Source: Anaerolineaceae bacterium (GTDB lineage Bacteria; Chloroflexota; Anaerolineae; Anaerolineales; Anaerolineaceae). Taken from it: DNA of 64,000 nucleotides. Location of the stretch: contig JAENZD010000001.1 of NCBI GenBank assembly GCA_016841445.1, positions 1,054,001 to 1,118,000 of the forward strand. The letters are read 5' to 3'. Each line of letters begins with the position of its first letter. Within the stretch, counting starts at the first letter, position 1. Both the position numbers and the translations under genes were made by a program. Of the stretch, positions 36,278 through 44,215 are shown piece after piece. The notes under the pieces were generated by a model. That model made no database searches. It was not told the origin of the DNA and was given only the letters and a program-made list of their open reading frames with translations.

Positions 36278-37186
36278 TTAAAATGATTTGCCTAATTTGT
36301 CAACCAGAACAATCACATCATCTTCAGTTTGAGGTGCTTTGATATCACCGATTAAGGACCAGTGTTCCTGATGTTCGATGAAACCTTTTGGTGGGATTGA
36401 TTCTAAAGTACCCAGACTTTCTAATTCCAACATATCCCCATTTGTAAACACTTCGAAGTTCACGCCCATATCCGGATAAATTCCTTCAAATTGAATTGGG
36501 ATCTGCTTTATGAAAAGGCAATTGTGATTGGCGTAGGCTGCCCATCCATCAGGGGAAAAGATGCCTAATTTTTGCGGTTCAGGGATATCTGAATTCTGCT
36601 TAAGCAAGAGGTACTTATAGCCTAATACCCAACGTGGATCGCTTAAGTTGGTGTAAGGCCAGATTGTCAGTGAAGAGGTAGGAAGGATAAATTCAGGATG
36701 TGGTCCACGCTGTGGAAAGGAGAGGATAGCAACGCCACCCTGAGACATGACTGATAATGCCCAAGGTGCTGTTTCGATCGACCAGAGGTTGTGATTGATC
36801 AATTTATGTTTTAAGTAAACTTCTGGTTTATCCGGGCTGATTGTTATTTCGATCTGTTTTTGAACGCCCGTTGTCGGTTCCGGTTTTTGGGTAACGATCA
36901 GTCCGTTTTCAATCTCCTGAATTAACACGGGTTCAACATCCGGGTAATATGAACGGGGCTGAGCCTCTGGTGCGTGCCAGAGACGATGACCGCCAAAGAT
37001 CAGCCATTCACTGGATTCTGTCTTCCCCAATTGATCCTTGTATTCTTTAAACATATTTTCATGACCGATAAAACCAAACCGGATAATCCGTGGCCCAACA
37101 TCTCCTGTGACGATGAGGTCAATATCATTATTGAAAAGGCGATAACAATTCTCCCAACCACCATAATTCACTTTTTCCATCATCAT
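36278..37186 (-). CDS. DUF4380-like sugar-related protein
   Basis: The 302-residue protein looks like the galactose-mutarotase-like DUF4380 group. Its N-terminus is NDIDLIVTGDVGPRIIRFGF, followed by GGHRLWHAPE and a beta-sandwich run typical of aldose epimerase folds. It is cytoplasmic and probably binds or converts a sugar, but no enzyme activity is established. The start (ATGATGATG) has GGAGGATAGGA upstream. The MocA gene starts just upstream on the same strand, and the two probably form one sugar operon. Confidence 0.75.
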   Translation of the reverse strand: MMMEKVNYGGWENCYRLFNNDIDLIVTGDVGPRIIRFGFIGHENMFKEYKDQLGKTESSEWLIFGGHRLWHAPEAQPRSYYPDVEPVLIQEIENGLIVTQKPEPTTGVQKQIEITISPDKPEVYLKHKLINHNLWSIETAPWALSVMSQGGVAILSFPQRGPHPEFILPTSSLTIWPYTNLSDPRWVLGYKYLLLKQNSDIPEPQKLGIFSPDGWAAYANHNCLFIKQIPIQFEGIYPDMGVNFEVFTNGDMLELESLGTLESIPPKGFIEHQEHWSLIGDIKAPQTEDDVIVLVDKLGKSF

Positions 37187-37236
37187 TCCTATCCTCCGGG
37201 TGATTACCTAATTGATAAACCTATTATAATTCAAAC

Positions 37237-38358
37237 CTAATTCTTTCCAAATTGAGGAATTACTACTCTCTCCGCATTATTCATAGATGATAAATGTGCG
37301 CATAGGCCAGCGCATGTGATTGCAGCTGATTTGTACACATCCACTTCGGGTTCACGGTTTTCAATAAGAGCCATCAGAAATTGATGTGCAACATGCGGAT
37401 GGGATCCACCATGCTCATTTCCCTGTTTGTATGATAATAGCGATGTATCTGAAATGGCATCACGTTTGGTGAAGATTTTGACCTCATCTGGCAGGCGTTT
37501 ATCGGTGTCAGGAACACCAATTCTTTGGGCATCATCAATTCCCGTAAATATTACATGCCCATCATCAGTCATCTGTTCCCACTCAAAAGACATCTTGGTA
37601 CCGTATAAAGCAAAACTTTCACGATACTGCCTGACCGTATCAAAAAAGCAGCGGGTGCATTCAGCGACCACGTCAGAGCCATGAAAATCAAAGGTTGCGG
37701 TTTGAACAGCCCAAGGTGAACCATATTTCTGTGCTTTTTCTTCACTGATTCTGCCGGATCCATGGCACACAACAGATTTCGGCATTGACCCAATCAATTC
37801 GGTTACTGGGGCAACGGCATGGGTTCCATAGTAAAAGGGGGGCATACCTAACCAGTATTCTCCAAAGCCACCAAGGTTCAGATTTTGCATGTGGTCACTG
37901 CGCATAAATTGAATTTTGCCAAACTTTCCTTTCTCTAAAAGGTCTTTGACATATAAATATTCTCGGGTATATAAAGCTGTTTCCATCATCATATAGTATT
38001 TTCCCACTTTTTCACTGAGTTCGACGATATGCTCACATTCCTCGATACTTGTGGCCATGGGAACAGTACAGGCAACATGTTTTCCGGCTGTCAATGCCAT
38101 GACAGTCTGCTTGTAATGTCCAGGAACAGGAGTAACGATATGAATAGCATCCAACTCAGGATTCTTAATCATTTCCTCATAATCCGTGTAACGCAAATCG
38201 GAGGGAATCCCGAATTCATCACCAACAGACTTCAGCGTTTGTGGTGTTCGCGTGCAAATAGCAATTTTGCCACCATGCTGATGAGCTTGGTAAATTGGGA
38301 TGAATTCTTTACCAAAACCAAGGCCAACAATTCCAATATTTATCTTTTTTGAATCCAT
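37237..38358 (-). CDS. Gfo/Idh/MocA-family oxidoreductase
   Basis: The roughly 373-residue NAD(P)-dependent enzyme has the N-terminal cofactor fold IGIVGLGFG, the HIVTPVPGHYKQTVMAL stretch and, in place of the usual EKP, a CTVPMATS sequence. The loss of the EKP catalytic Lys makes its dehydrogenase activity uncertain. Family members oxidise sugars, inositols or sugar acids. The ATG at 38358 follows TTTGGAG; a TTG four codons earlier is rejected. A GGTC/GACC dyad 42 bp upstream may be its operator. It is followed by the DUF4380 gene. Confidence 0.85.
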   Translation of the reverse strand: MDSKKINIGIVGLGFGKEFIPIYQAHQHGGKIAICTRTPQTLKSVGDEFGIPSDLRYTDYEEMIKNPELDAIHIVTPVPGHYKQTVMALTAGKHVACTVPMATSIEECEHIVELSEKVGKYYMMMETALYTREYLYVKDLLEKGKFGKIQFMRSDHMQNLNLGGFGEYWLGMPPFYYGTHAVAPVTELIGSMPKSVVCHGSGRISEEKAQKYGSPWAVQTATFDFHGSDVVAECTRCFFDTVRQYRESFALYGTKMSFEWEQMTDDGHVIFTGIDDAQRIGVPDTDKRLPDEVKIFTKRDAISDTSLLSYKQGNEHGGSHPHVAHQFLMALIENREPEVDVYKSAAITCAGLCAHLSSMNNAERVVIPQFGKN

Positions 38359-38399
38359 TTTTTTCTCCAAAGGTTATAGATATTTACTATTAATCATCT

Positions 38400-38418
38400 G
38401 CAGGTCAATATGACCTGC
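38400..38418. promoter_or_regulatory. Dyad upstream of the MocA gene, candidate operator
   Basis: GCAGGTC-AATAT-GACCTGC is a perfect 7-bp inverted repeat centred about 50 bp upstream of the ATG at 38358. On the minus strand its right half provides TTGACC, a plausible -35 box, so a bound regulator would block transcription. The -10 (TAAATA) is weak and the regulator is unknown. Confidence 0.5.
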
Positions 38419-38689
38419 TGAACGTTTTGTAAGATTTAGAAAATATAGAAATGACCATCATAAGTAAAAACGCCAATGATTTCGGGTAGATTTTTTAGCC
38501 AGTTTTTAATAAGGGTGCCTCACATATAATGTAATTGATATGGATACCAAGGAAAACAGGACAATTCCGTAAAGAATTGTATCAGAAGTTCATAGCTAAA
38601 TGGGGAATATAGTTAGTTGTTTTTAGCAAACTGTATGATAACCGTTGGAAAACTCGTAAGAATGTACCATTTATTAAATCTCAATAGTT
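38419..38689. other. Non-coding stretch between the MocA operator and the candidate small RNA
   Basis: No credible ORF, tRNA or promoter was found in this AT-rich part of the divergent gap. The sequences on either side are described separately (dyad at 38400 and RNA candidate from 38690). Confidence 0.5.
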
Positions 38690-38779
38690 AAAGCGAAAAG
38701 CCCGCTGCAACGGGCTTTCCCTGGATTTCCCTACAATTTACTAGTGGTTGTAGGAGATAAATATGAGGAATTTCCTCAT
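38690..38779 (-). ncRNA. Candidate small RNA of about 90 nt
   Basis: The minus strand between a strong promoter (38786-38814) and a terminator hairpin (38697-38718, tail CTTTTCGCTTT) would be transcribed as about 90 nt with three hairpins. Hairpin 1 comes from the palindrome ATATGAGGAA-A-TTCCTCATAT. Hairpin 2 is CCTACAA/TTGTAGG (38730-38736 with 38748-38754, 11-base loop). Hairpin 3 is AAAGCCCG/CGGGCTTT. A linker reads UUAUCUCCU, complementary to Shine-Dalgarno sequences. No ORF explains the promoter and terminator. It matches no RNA family I recognise. Existence and function are inference. Confidence 0.5.
38697..38718 (-). terminator. Orphan terminator (minus strand) of the RNA candidate
   Basis: Arms AAAGCCCG and CGGGCTTT are separated by six bases. 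The minus-strand tail CTTTTCGCTTT is identical to the tail after the terminator of the peroxiredoxin gene at 47.6 kb, which supports this orientation. No protein gene reads into it from the right. Confidence 0.6.
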
Positions 38780-38781
38780 AT
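38761..38781. repeat. Perfect 21-bp palindrome at a predicted start site
   Basis: ATATGAGGAA, one central base, TTCCTCATAT: ten perfectly matched base pairs. It covers the predicted +1 of the minus-strand promoter at 38786-38814, the position of a classic repressor site. It would also fold as a 5' hairpin in the transcript. Confidence 0.7.
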
Positions 38782-38785
38782 ACAA

Positions 38786-38814
38786 ATTTTACATTAATGG
38801 AATTCCGATGTCAA
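38786..38814 (-). promoter_or_regulatory. Strong sigma70-type promoter with no protein gene downstream
   Basis: On the minus strand TTGACA (38809-38814) is a perfect -35. It is followed by 17 bp and TAAAAT (38786-38791), five of six matches to consensus. Transcription would start near 38779 and run toward the terminator at 38697. Confidence 0.65.
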
Positions 38815-38965
38815 GGAATGATTACCTCCTAAGTTATTATTGACCATATTCGTATAGCGCATAAGTGCGGGAGCTTTCTTTAGGATCAAACATCTGAATA
38901 ACCCTTCAAAGAATATTACCTGATGACTTCTGAATAATTGGACCTAACAAGTAGTTAATATTATC

Positions 38966-39001
38966 TTGCCTTATATTACTATTCCATGATAGAATAGTAT
39001 T
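38966..39001 (+). promoter_or_regulatory. PadR promoter and overlapping operator
   Basis: TTGCCT (38966-38971), 18 bp and TAGAAT (38990-38995) place +1 at about 39002, the A of the PadR ATG, predicting a leaderless mRNA. An inverted repeat TACTATTC-N7-GAATAGTA (38977-38984 and 38992-38999) covers the -10 box, as expected for PadR autorepression. No Shine-Dalgarno sequence precedes the ATG. Confidence 0.6.
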
Positions 39002-39571
39002 ATGAATCAACCCGTTCCTGATGAAGTCGTTTTAGGATTGCTTAAAGCTGAACCGATGCATGGTTACCGCTTGCTTGAAAAGTTTCGATCAAAGGATGAA
39101 CTTGGTCGTGTTTGGACGATGAGCACAAGTCAACTTTACGCTGTCCTAAGGCGGCTGGAAGAGGCAGGAAAGATCAAAGGAAAAGAGATACCTGTGTCAG
39201 ATGCGCCATCAAAAGTGGTGTACTCAGTCTCATCTCATGGCATTGATACTTTAGAAAACTGGTTGTATGATGAGAACCCTCCTTCCAGTATTCATTTGAT
39301 AAGGGTCACCTTTCTCAGCCGTTTATACGTTGCATCCACCCTGGGTTATGACGTAAATCTAATTATCGTAAATCAAAAGAAAGTTTGTAAAGAACAACTT
39401 GAATTTTTTCTTACGGAAAGAGAAAAGCAATTATCAGAGATCGAGAAATTGACGATTGATTTTATTATTGGTCAATTAGAGGCAGCTATCAAATGGCTGA
39501 CGGTAGCAAAGCTGCCTGGGATTCAACAAAAACAAAACGATAACAGTAACAATGAGGATGGAAAATTATGA
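39002..39571 (+). CDS. PadR-family transcriptional regulator
   Basis: The 189-residue protein has the PadR winged helix: VVLGLLKAEPMHGYRLLEKF, then TMSTSQLYAVLRRLEEAGKI and the wing SKVVYSVSSHGID. A C-terminal helical dimerisation region (about 115-180) follows. Such proteins repress transport or phenolic-stress genes and bind ligands in the dimer interface. It is first in an operon with a FecCD-type importer (ATGA overlap with the next gene), so it probably controls that uptake system and itself through the dyad that abuts its start codon. Confidence 0.92.
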   Translation: MNQPVPDEVVLGLLKAEPMHGYRLLEKFRSKDELGRVWTMSTSQLYAVLRRLEEAGKIKGKEIPVSDAPSKVVYSVSSHGIDTLENWLYDENPPSSIHLIRVTFLSRLYVASTLGYDVNLIIVNQKKVCKEQLEFFLTEREKQLSEIEKLTIDFIIGQLEAAIKWLTVAKLPGIQQKQNDNSNNEDGKL

Positions 39572-40626
39572 ACAAAGCCTTGTTTCGTGTAGTATTTTCT
39601 ATTGTTGTCCTGTCGATGGTCCTTTTAGGGTGTTCCCCAAAACAAGAGACCGCTGTAGATGTCAAATTAACGCTAATTGACCAGGCAGGAATTACGCTAA
39701 CCATTCCACAACCGGTTGAACGGGTTATTTCGACGTATGGGCCAGCAACTTCGTTCATTTATGCAGTAGGAGGAGGAGACCGTTTAGTCTCAGCCAGCTA
39801 TCTTGGGGCTCGAGATCCTTTTGGCGCAATGATGATGGAAAAAATTGATCCAAATTTCAGAGAAATCCAGGGAGATGAATTTTTTTCGCAAGAAGATTTT
39901 AATCTTGAACATGCAGCTTCATTGAACCCAGATCTTATCATTGTCAGTTCCCGTTCGGTCTGGTTGGAATCTGCTGCACAGTTAGAAATTCCCATTTTCC
40001 AGGTATTTGCCGAGACTGAAGAAACGCTGAAAGAAGCGATGCTGCTGACCGGTGAGATATTTGGATCGGATGCGGCGGATCAAGCTGCAGCATGGGTTGA
40101 TTACTATGATGAGATTGTTGCTGGTGTTCAGGAAACAACGGATAGGATCTCATTGGACCAGCGTGTTCGTGTTCTTTTTACAGGCACGGAACCGCTGCGG
40201 GTAGCAAGCGGTGATATGTACCAAACCAGTATCATCGAGGCTGCAGGTGGTATTTCGGTAAGTGAGGAATTGTCCGGCTATTGGAACGATATTAATCTTG
40301 AGCAGGTGGCGATATGGGATCCAGATGTGATCATCGTTCCACCTTACGGTGGAGCGTCTGTTGAAGCAATTACTGAAAGCCCTGAGTGGCAGATCATCAA
40401 AGCGGTCCAGGATGGACATGTTTATCGAATGCCAAAGCTTGTTGTACCCTGGGATACGCCTGCCCCTGATTCGGTATTGGGTATTGTCTGGATGGCTCAA
40501 CTCCTCAATCCGGAAATTGTAGATATTGATTGCAAAGAAGAGGCAGCATATTTCTATAATACCTTTTATGAATATCAATTAACTGATGAAGAACTCACAA
40601 CCATTTGCCAGTTCAATGTTGAATAA
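39568..40626 (+). CDS. ABC importer substrate-binding lipoprotein (BtuF/FhuD-like)
   Basis: The 352-residue protein has a signal peptide ending at lipobox LLGC (about residue 22). It has the cluster-A binding fold typical of vitamin B12, haem and siderophore receptors: PVERVISTYGPATSFIYAVGGGDRLV, NPDLIIVSS and WDPDVIIVPP. It delivers its ligand to the permease encoded next. The ligand (metal chelate, haem, corrinoid or other) cannot be read from sequence. No cobalamin riboswitch precedes the operon. Confidence 0.9.
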   Translation: MNKALFRVVFSIVVLSMVLLGCSPKQETAVDVKLTLIDQAGITLTIPQPVERVISTYGPATSFIYAVGGGDRLVSASYLGARDPFGAMMMEKIDPNFREIQGDEFFSQEDFNLEHAASLNPDLIIVSSRSVWLESAAQLEIPIFQVFAETEETLKEAMLLTGEIFGSDAADQAAAWVDYYDEIVAGVQETTDRISLDQRVRVLFTGTEPLRVASGDMYQTSIIEAAGGISVSEELSGYWNDINLEQVAIWDPDVIIVPPYGGASVEAITESPEWQIIKAVQDGHVYRMPKLVVPWDTPAPDSVLGIVWMAQLLNPEIVDIDCKEEAAYFYNTFYEYQLTDEELTTICQFNVE

Positions 40627-41638
40627 GATATTCGAACGAAAGGGATGGAAGTTAACTTTCATCTTACTACTGCCATTAATCATCTTTATCATATCGATCA
40701 TGCTTGGTCGATATAATATTGGACCATTTGATGTTATCCGAATATTGTTTTCTACCGGGTTGGGAGAAGGTCTTCCGGATATTCCCAATATCGCACAACA
40801 ACTAATCCTCAGGATTCGATTACCTCGAATTCTTGCAGCACTGCTTGTCGGTGCGAGTTTCGGCGCAACTGGAACAGCATTCCAGGCTATCTTTAAAAAC
40901 CCCCTGGTCGATTCTAATATATTAGGTGTTACGTCAGGCGCTGGTTTTGGCGCATCGCTCGCTATCTTGTTATTAAGCGAACAATGGCAGATACAGGTAT
41001 CAGCCTTCATTTTTGGGTTGCTGGCTGTTTTTCTAGCATTTCTTGGGAGTAGACTTTATAAATCCACGCCAATTTTAGTCTTAACGCTTATGGGGATTCT
41101 TATTGGGTCCTTGTTTAGCTCATTAACAGCGTTATTGAAGTATGTAGCTGACCCCCTGGATGCATTACCAGCGATAACATTCTGGTTATTAGGAAGCCTC
41201 ACAGGAATCACATGGGATAACATAGGTGTGCTAGGCGTGGTCACAATTATTGGCGTGATCTTTTTTATGATGATCAGGTGGCGGTTGAATATCCTTTCGC
41301 TTGGAGATTCTGAAGCGAAAACATTGGGGATTAATCCAACCTCTAACAAAGTCATCATCATTATTGCTGCGACGCTCATGACGGCCGCTGCTGTTTCCGT
41401 TAGTGGCGTGATTGGTTGGGTTGGATTGGTAATTCCTCATGCCGGTAGACTACTGGTTGGACCCAACCATAAATCTCTCCTCCCGGTTTCAGTGTGTTTA
41501 GGTGCAGCGTATATGATGATCATCGATGATATTGCCCGTACTTTGTTGCCTGGTGAAATTCCATTAGGTGTGCTAACAGGATTGATTGGCGTCCCAATTC
41601 TCATCATTCTCATGCGTCGAAATAGGACGGGGTGGTGA
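40616..41638 (+). CDS. FecCD-family ABC transporter permease
   Basis: The roughly 340-residue membrane protein has about ten hydrophobic helices. It carries the family motifs RLPRILAALLVGASFGATGTAFQ and, near the end, VSGVIGWVGLVIPHAGRLLVG, which carries the ATPase coupling helix. It forms the pore of a type II importer. ATGs occur at 40586 and 40616, both inside the 3' end of the binding-protein gene; the second gives the smaller overlap. Neither has a clear ribosome site, so coupling is likely. Confidence 0.92.
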   Translation: MLNKIFERKGWKLTFILLLPLIIFIISIMLGRYNIGPFDVIRILFSTGLGEGLPDIPNIAQQLILRIRLPRILAALLVGASFGATGTAFQAIFKNPLVDSNILGVTSGAGFGASLAILLLSEQWQIQVSAFIFGLLAVFLAFLGSRLYKSTPILVLTLMGILIGSLFSSLTALLKYVADPLDALPAITFWLLGSLTGITWDNIGVLGVVTIIGVIFFMMIRWRLNILSLGDSEAKTLGINPTSNKVIIIIAATLMTAAAVSVSGVIGWVGLVIPHAGRLLVGPNHKSLLPVSVCLGAAYMMIIDDIARTLLPGEIPLGVLTGLIGVPILIILMRRNRTGW

Positions 41639-42978
41639 CAGTGTACCTTTCAGCGCAAAATCTTAGTTATGCATATTCACCGGGAAGAACCGTATTACAT
41701 GATATATCCCTTTCGGTAAAAGCGGGAGAAACGCTGTATGTCCTGGGACGTAATGGGGGTGGCAAGACCACCCTTTTATCCTGCCTGGCAGGATTGCTGA
41801 AACCTGGAACTGGCTCAGTAAGGATTAATGATAAGAATCTCTATAATTATAATGGTTCAGAAAGGGCGCAGCTCATTGGATTGATTCCCCAGATGCATTT
41901 GCCTGTTTTTGCATACAGCGTTGAAGAGATGGTTATGATGGGGCGGACACCCCATCTCAATTGGATGGGGGCACCTTCATTCGAAGATAAGCGGGTAGTT
42001 GAGGAAGCGATGGAGCAAGTTGGCATCTCTGAACTTCGGGAGCAACCTTATATTGAGATTAGCGGTGGCGAACGCCAATTAACATTGATCGCCAGGGGAC
42101 TGGCTCAACAATGCCAGGTTCTACTCATGGATGAACCAACGGCTCATCTTGACTTGAGTAACCAGCAGAGAGTGTTGGAAATTGTTCAACAATTAAAGCT
42201 TAAAGGACTTTCTTTCATAATATCCTCACATGCACCAAATGATGCATTTGGGTTTGCTGACCGTGTATTGTTATTAAATGATGGTTGGGTGATGGATTAT
42301 GGTTCACCCGAAGATGTGCTTACAGAAGTGATGTTATCTTCAGTGTATGGAATCCAGGCAGAGGTTGTTTATGCCCACGACAATGGTTTCAAGGTTCCGC
42401 GTGCGATTGTTTCACGGCGGCCGTCAAATGTAGCGCCTGAATCAATTAATGAACCTGGCGGATTCTTATATAAAGTTTTTGAGCAACGACTTTCGTCCCC
42501 CCAACTATTAATTGTGACTGGCCTGAGTGGAGCTGGAAAGACAACATGGTGTTCCAGGCTTGCAAAATTTGCTAAAGCGAGGGGTTTCAGCGTTGAAGGT
42601 GTTCTTTCACCCGGAATATTCGAGACTGGGAAGAAAACAGGGATATCAGTCGAATCTCTTAGCACAGGAGAAGCCAAGCAGCTCGCCAGTTTGAGAGATT
42701 CAGAGAACGCAAAACTCGCAACACCTCGCTGGTCTTTTTCCCCAGAAATCTTAGAGTGGGCGAATCAGACGCTTATTCAAAAGGATTCAAAAGACTTGTT
42801 GGTCATCGATGAGCTGGGTCCTTTGGAGTTTTTACAAGGCAAGGGTTTAACAGCGGGTTTAGACCGAATAGATGCAGGTCAATATAAAGTTGCATGTGCT
42901 GTTGTTCGTTCATCACTCCTGCCAAAAGCACTTCAAAGGTGGCCAAAAGCTAAGGTGATCCATGGGTCATTCCAGTAA
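41632..42978 (+). CDS. ABC ATPase fused to a THEP1-like NTPase
   Basis: The 448-residue protein starts at GTG, overlapping the permease. Residues of about 1-255 are a FepC/BtuD-type importer ATPase: Walker A GRNGGGKTT, signature ISGGERQ, Walker B VLLMDEPTAHLD. After a short linker a second P-loop domain begins near residue 288: Walker A GLSGAGKTT (about 297) and LLVIDELGPLEF (about 390). It matches the THEP1/NTPase_1 pattern of small nucleoside triphosphatases. The fusion is continuous with no frameshift. THEP1 domains usually stand alone; what the second NTPase does in an importer is unknown. Confidence 0.88.
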   Translation: MVTVYLSAQNLSYAYSPGRTVLHDISLSVKAGETLYVLGRNGGGKTTLLSCLAGLLKPGTGSVRINDKNLYNYNGSERAQLIGLIPQMHLPVFAYSVEEMVMMGRTPHLNWMGAPSFEDKRVVEEAMEQVGISELREQPYIEISGGERQLTLIARGLAQQCQVLLMDEPTAHLDLSNQQRVLEIVQQLKLKGLSFIISSHAPNDAFGFADRVLLLNDGWVMDYGSPEDVLTEVMLSSVYGIQAEVVYAHDNGFKVPRAIVSRRPSNVAPESINEPGGFLYKVFEQRLSSPQLLIVTGLSGAGKTTWCSRLAKFAKARGFSVEGVLSPGIFETGKKTGISVESLSTGEAKQLASLRDSENAKLATPRWSFSPEILEWANQTLIQKDSKDLLVIDELGPLEFLQGKGLTAGLDRIDAGQYKVACAVVRSSLLPKALQRWPKAKVIHGSFQ

Positions 42979-43172
42979 AAAATTTCAGTTATAAATTAAA
43001 TTTGATCCGTTACTTTTAAGGGTGGAGGTATTACTCTGGCAGAATTGATCAGCTCATTAATTTCTAAAAAGTAAGAGGTACAATCATTCAAAGATAGGAA
43101 CCATCAACTTCAGAAAATTGTTTTTGAGTACGTTTGTATCTTTATTAAACAAAATTATTGGAGCTGGAAAAT

Positions 43173-44165
43173 ATGAACAAGAATCCTGTAACATTATTAA
43201 CCTTACAATGGGGTGATTTACCTTTTGAAGAAGTTTGTAAAAAAGCCAGTGAGATGGGGTATGAGGGATTAGAAATTGGTTGTGGTGGAGATCATATGGA
43301 TTTGATCAAAGCCGCAACTGATATGAATTATGTTAAAGAAAAACTTGGTATTTTAGATAAATATCACCTCAAAACCTGGGCAATTTCAACTCATTTGGCA
43401 GGCAAGATAGTTGGGGATACCTATGACATTCGACATGATAACCTGGTACCTGATAAATTAAAAGGGAAACCTAAAGAGATGAGGGCATGGGCGATTGATC
43501 AAATGATGCATGCGCCTCAAGCACTCAAGAACTTGGACTGCAATGTTACGACGAGTTTTTTAGGTTCGCCCATCTGGAACTTTTGGTATTCATTTCCACA
43601 AACAACTGAAGCAATGATTGAAGATGGGTATAATCGAATCAAAGATCTTTGGACACCGATATTTGATGAATTCGATAGGTTTGGTGTTAAGTTTGCGTTT
43701 GAAGTGCATTCAACTGAAATTGCATATGATATCTATACATCGGTAAGGTTATTGGATGTCTTGGAGAATAGGGAAACTTTTGGGTTTAATTTTGATCCCA
43801 GTCACCTGTTATGGCAGGGAATAAAACCCCATATATTTATCCGACATTTCCCGAAAAAGATTTATCATACCCATATGAAAGATGTCTATGTCTCCTCTGA
43901 AGATACTGCCAGTATTATTGGCTCACATTTACCTTTTGGTGATCCACGGCGAAGATGGAATTTTAGAAGTATTGGGCGGGGAATGGTTGATTTTGAAGAT
44001 ATTATCCGGGAATTAAATTATGCAGGATATACTGGCCCATACTCTGTAGAATGGGAAGACAGTAATATGGAGCGAGAGCAAGGTGCGAAAGAATCATGTG
44101 ATTATATCAAGAAGCTGCGCATCAATCCTTCAGCTTTTGCTTTTGATGCGGCATTAAAGAATTAA
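43173..44165 (+). CDS. Sugar phosphate isomerase/epimerase (AP-endonuclease-2 barrel)
   Basis: The 330-residue TIM-barrel protein belongs to the xylose-isomerase-like superfamily. FEEVCKKASEMGYEGLEIGCGGDH opens the barrel. Metal ligands are suggested by FEVHST, NFDPSHLLW and TGPYSVEWED. It probably isomerises or dehydrates a sugar or inositol intermediate using a divalent metal. The ATG at 43173 (GGAG upstream) is chosen over a TTG five codons earlier. It is followed after 50 bp by a Gfo/Idh/MocA gene, a common pairing. Confidence 0.9.
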   Translation: MNKNPVTLLTLQWGDLPFEEVCKKASEMGYEGLEIGCGGDHMDLIKAATDMNYVKEKLGILDKYHLKTWAISTHLAGKIVGDTYDIRHDNLVPDKLKGKPKEMRAWAIDQMMHAPQALKNLDCNVTTSFLGSPIWNFWYSFPQTTEAMIEDGYNRIKDLWTPIFDEFDRFGVKFAFEVHSTEIAYDIYTSVRLLDVLENRETFGFNFDPSHLLWQGIKPHIFIRHFPKKIYHTHMKDVYVSSEDTASIIGSHLPFGDPRRRWNFRSIGRGMVDFEDIIRELNYAGYTGPYSVEWEDSNMEREQGAKESCDYIKKLRINPSAFAFDAALKN

Positions 44166-44215
44166 ATTGTTTGGAAATTTCAAACCATTTATTGATATTT
44201 TGTATAAGGAGAGAT

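Noticed and set aside
39568-42978. Cobalamin riboswitch controlling the importer
   Set aside because: No B12-box-like sequence is seen upstream, and the operon starts with a PadR regulator on an apparently leaderless transcript.
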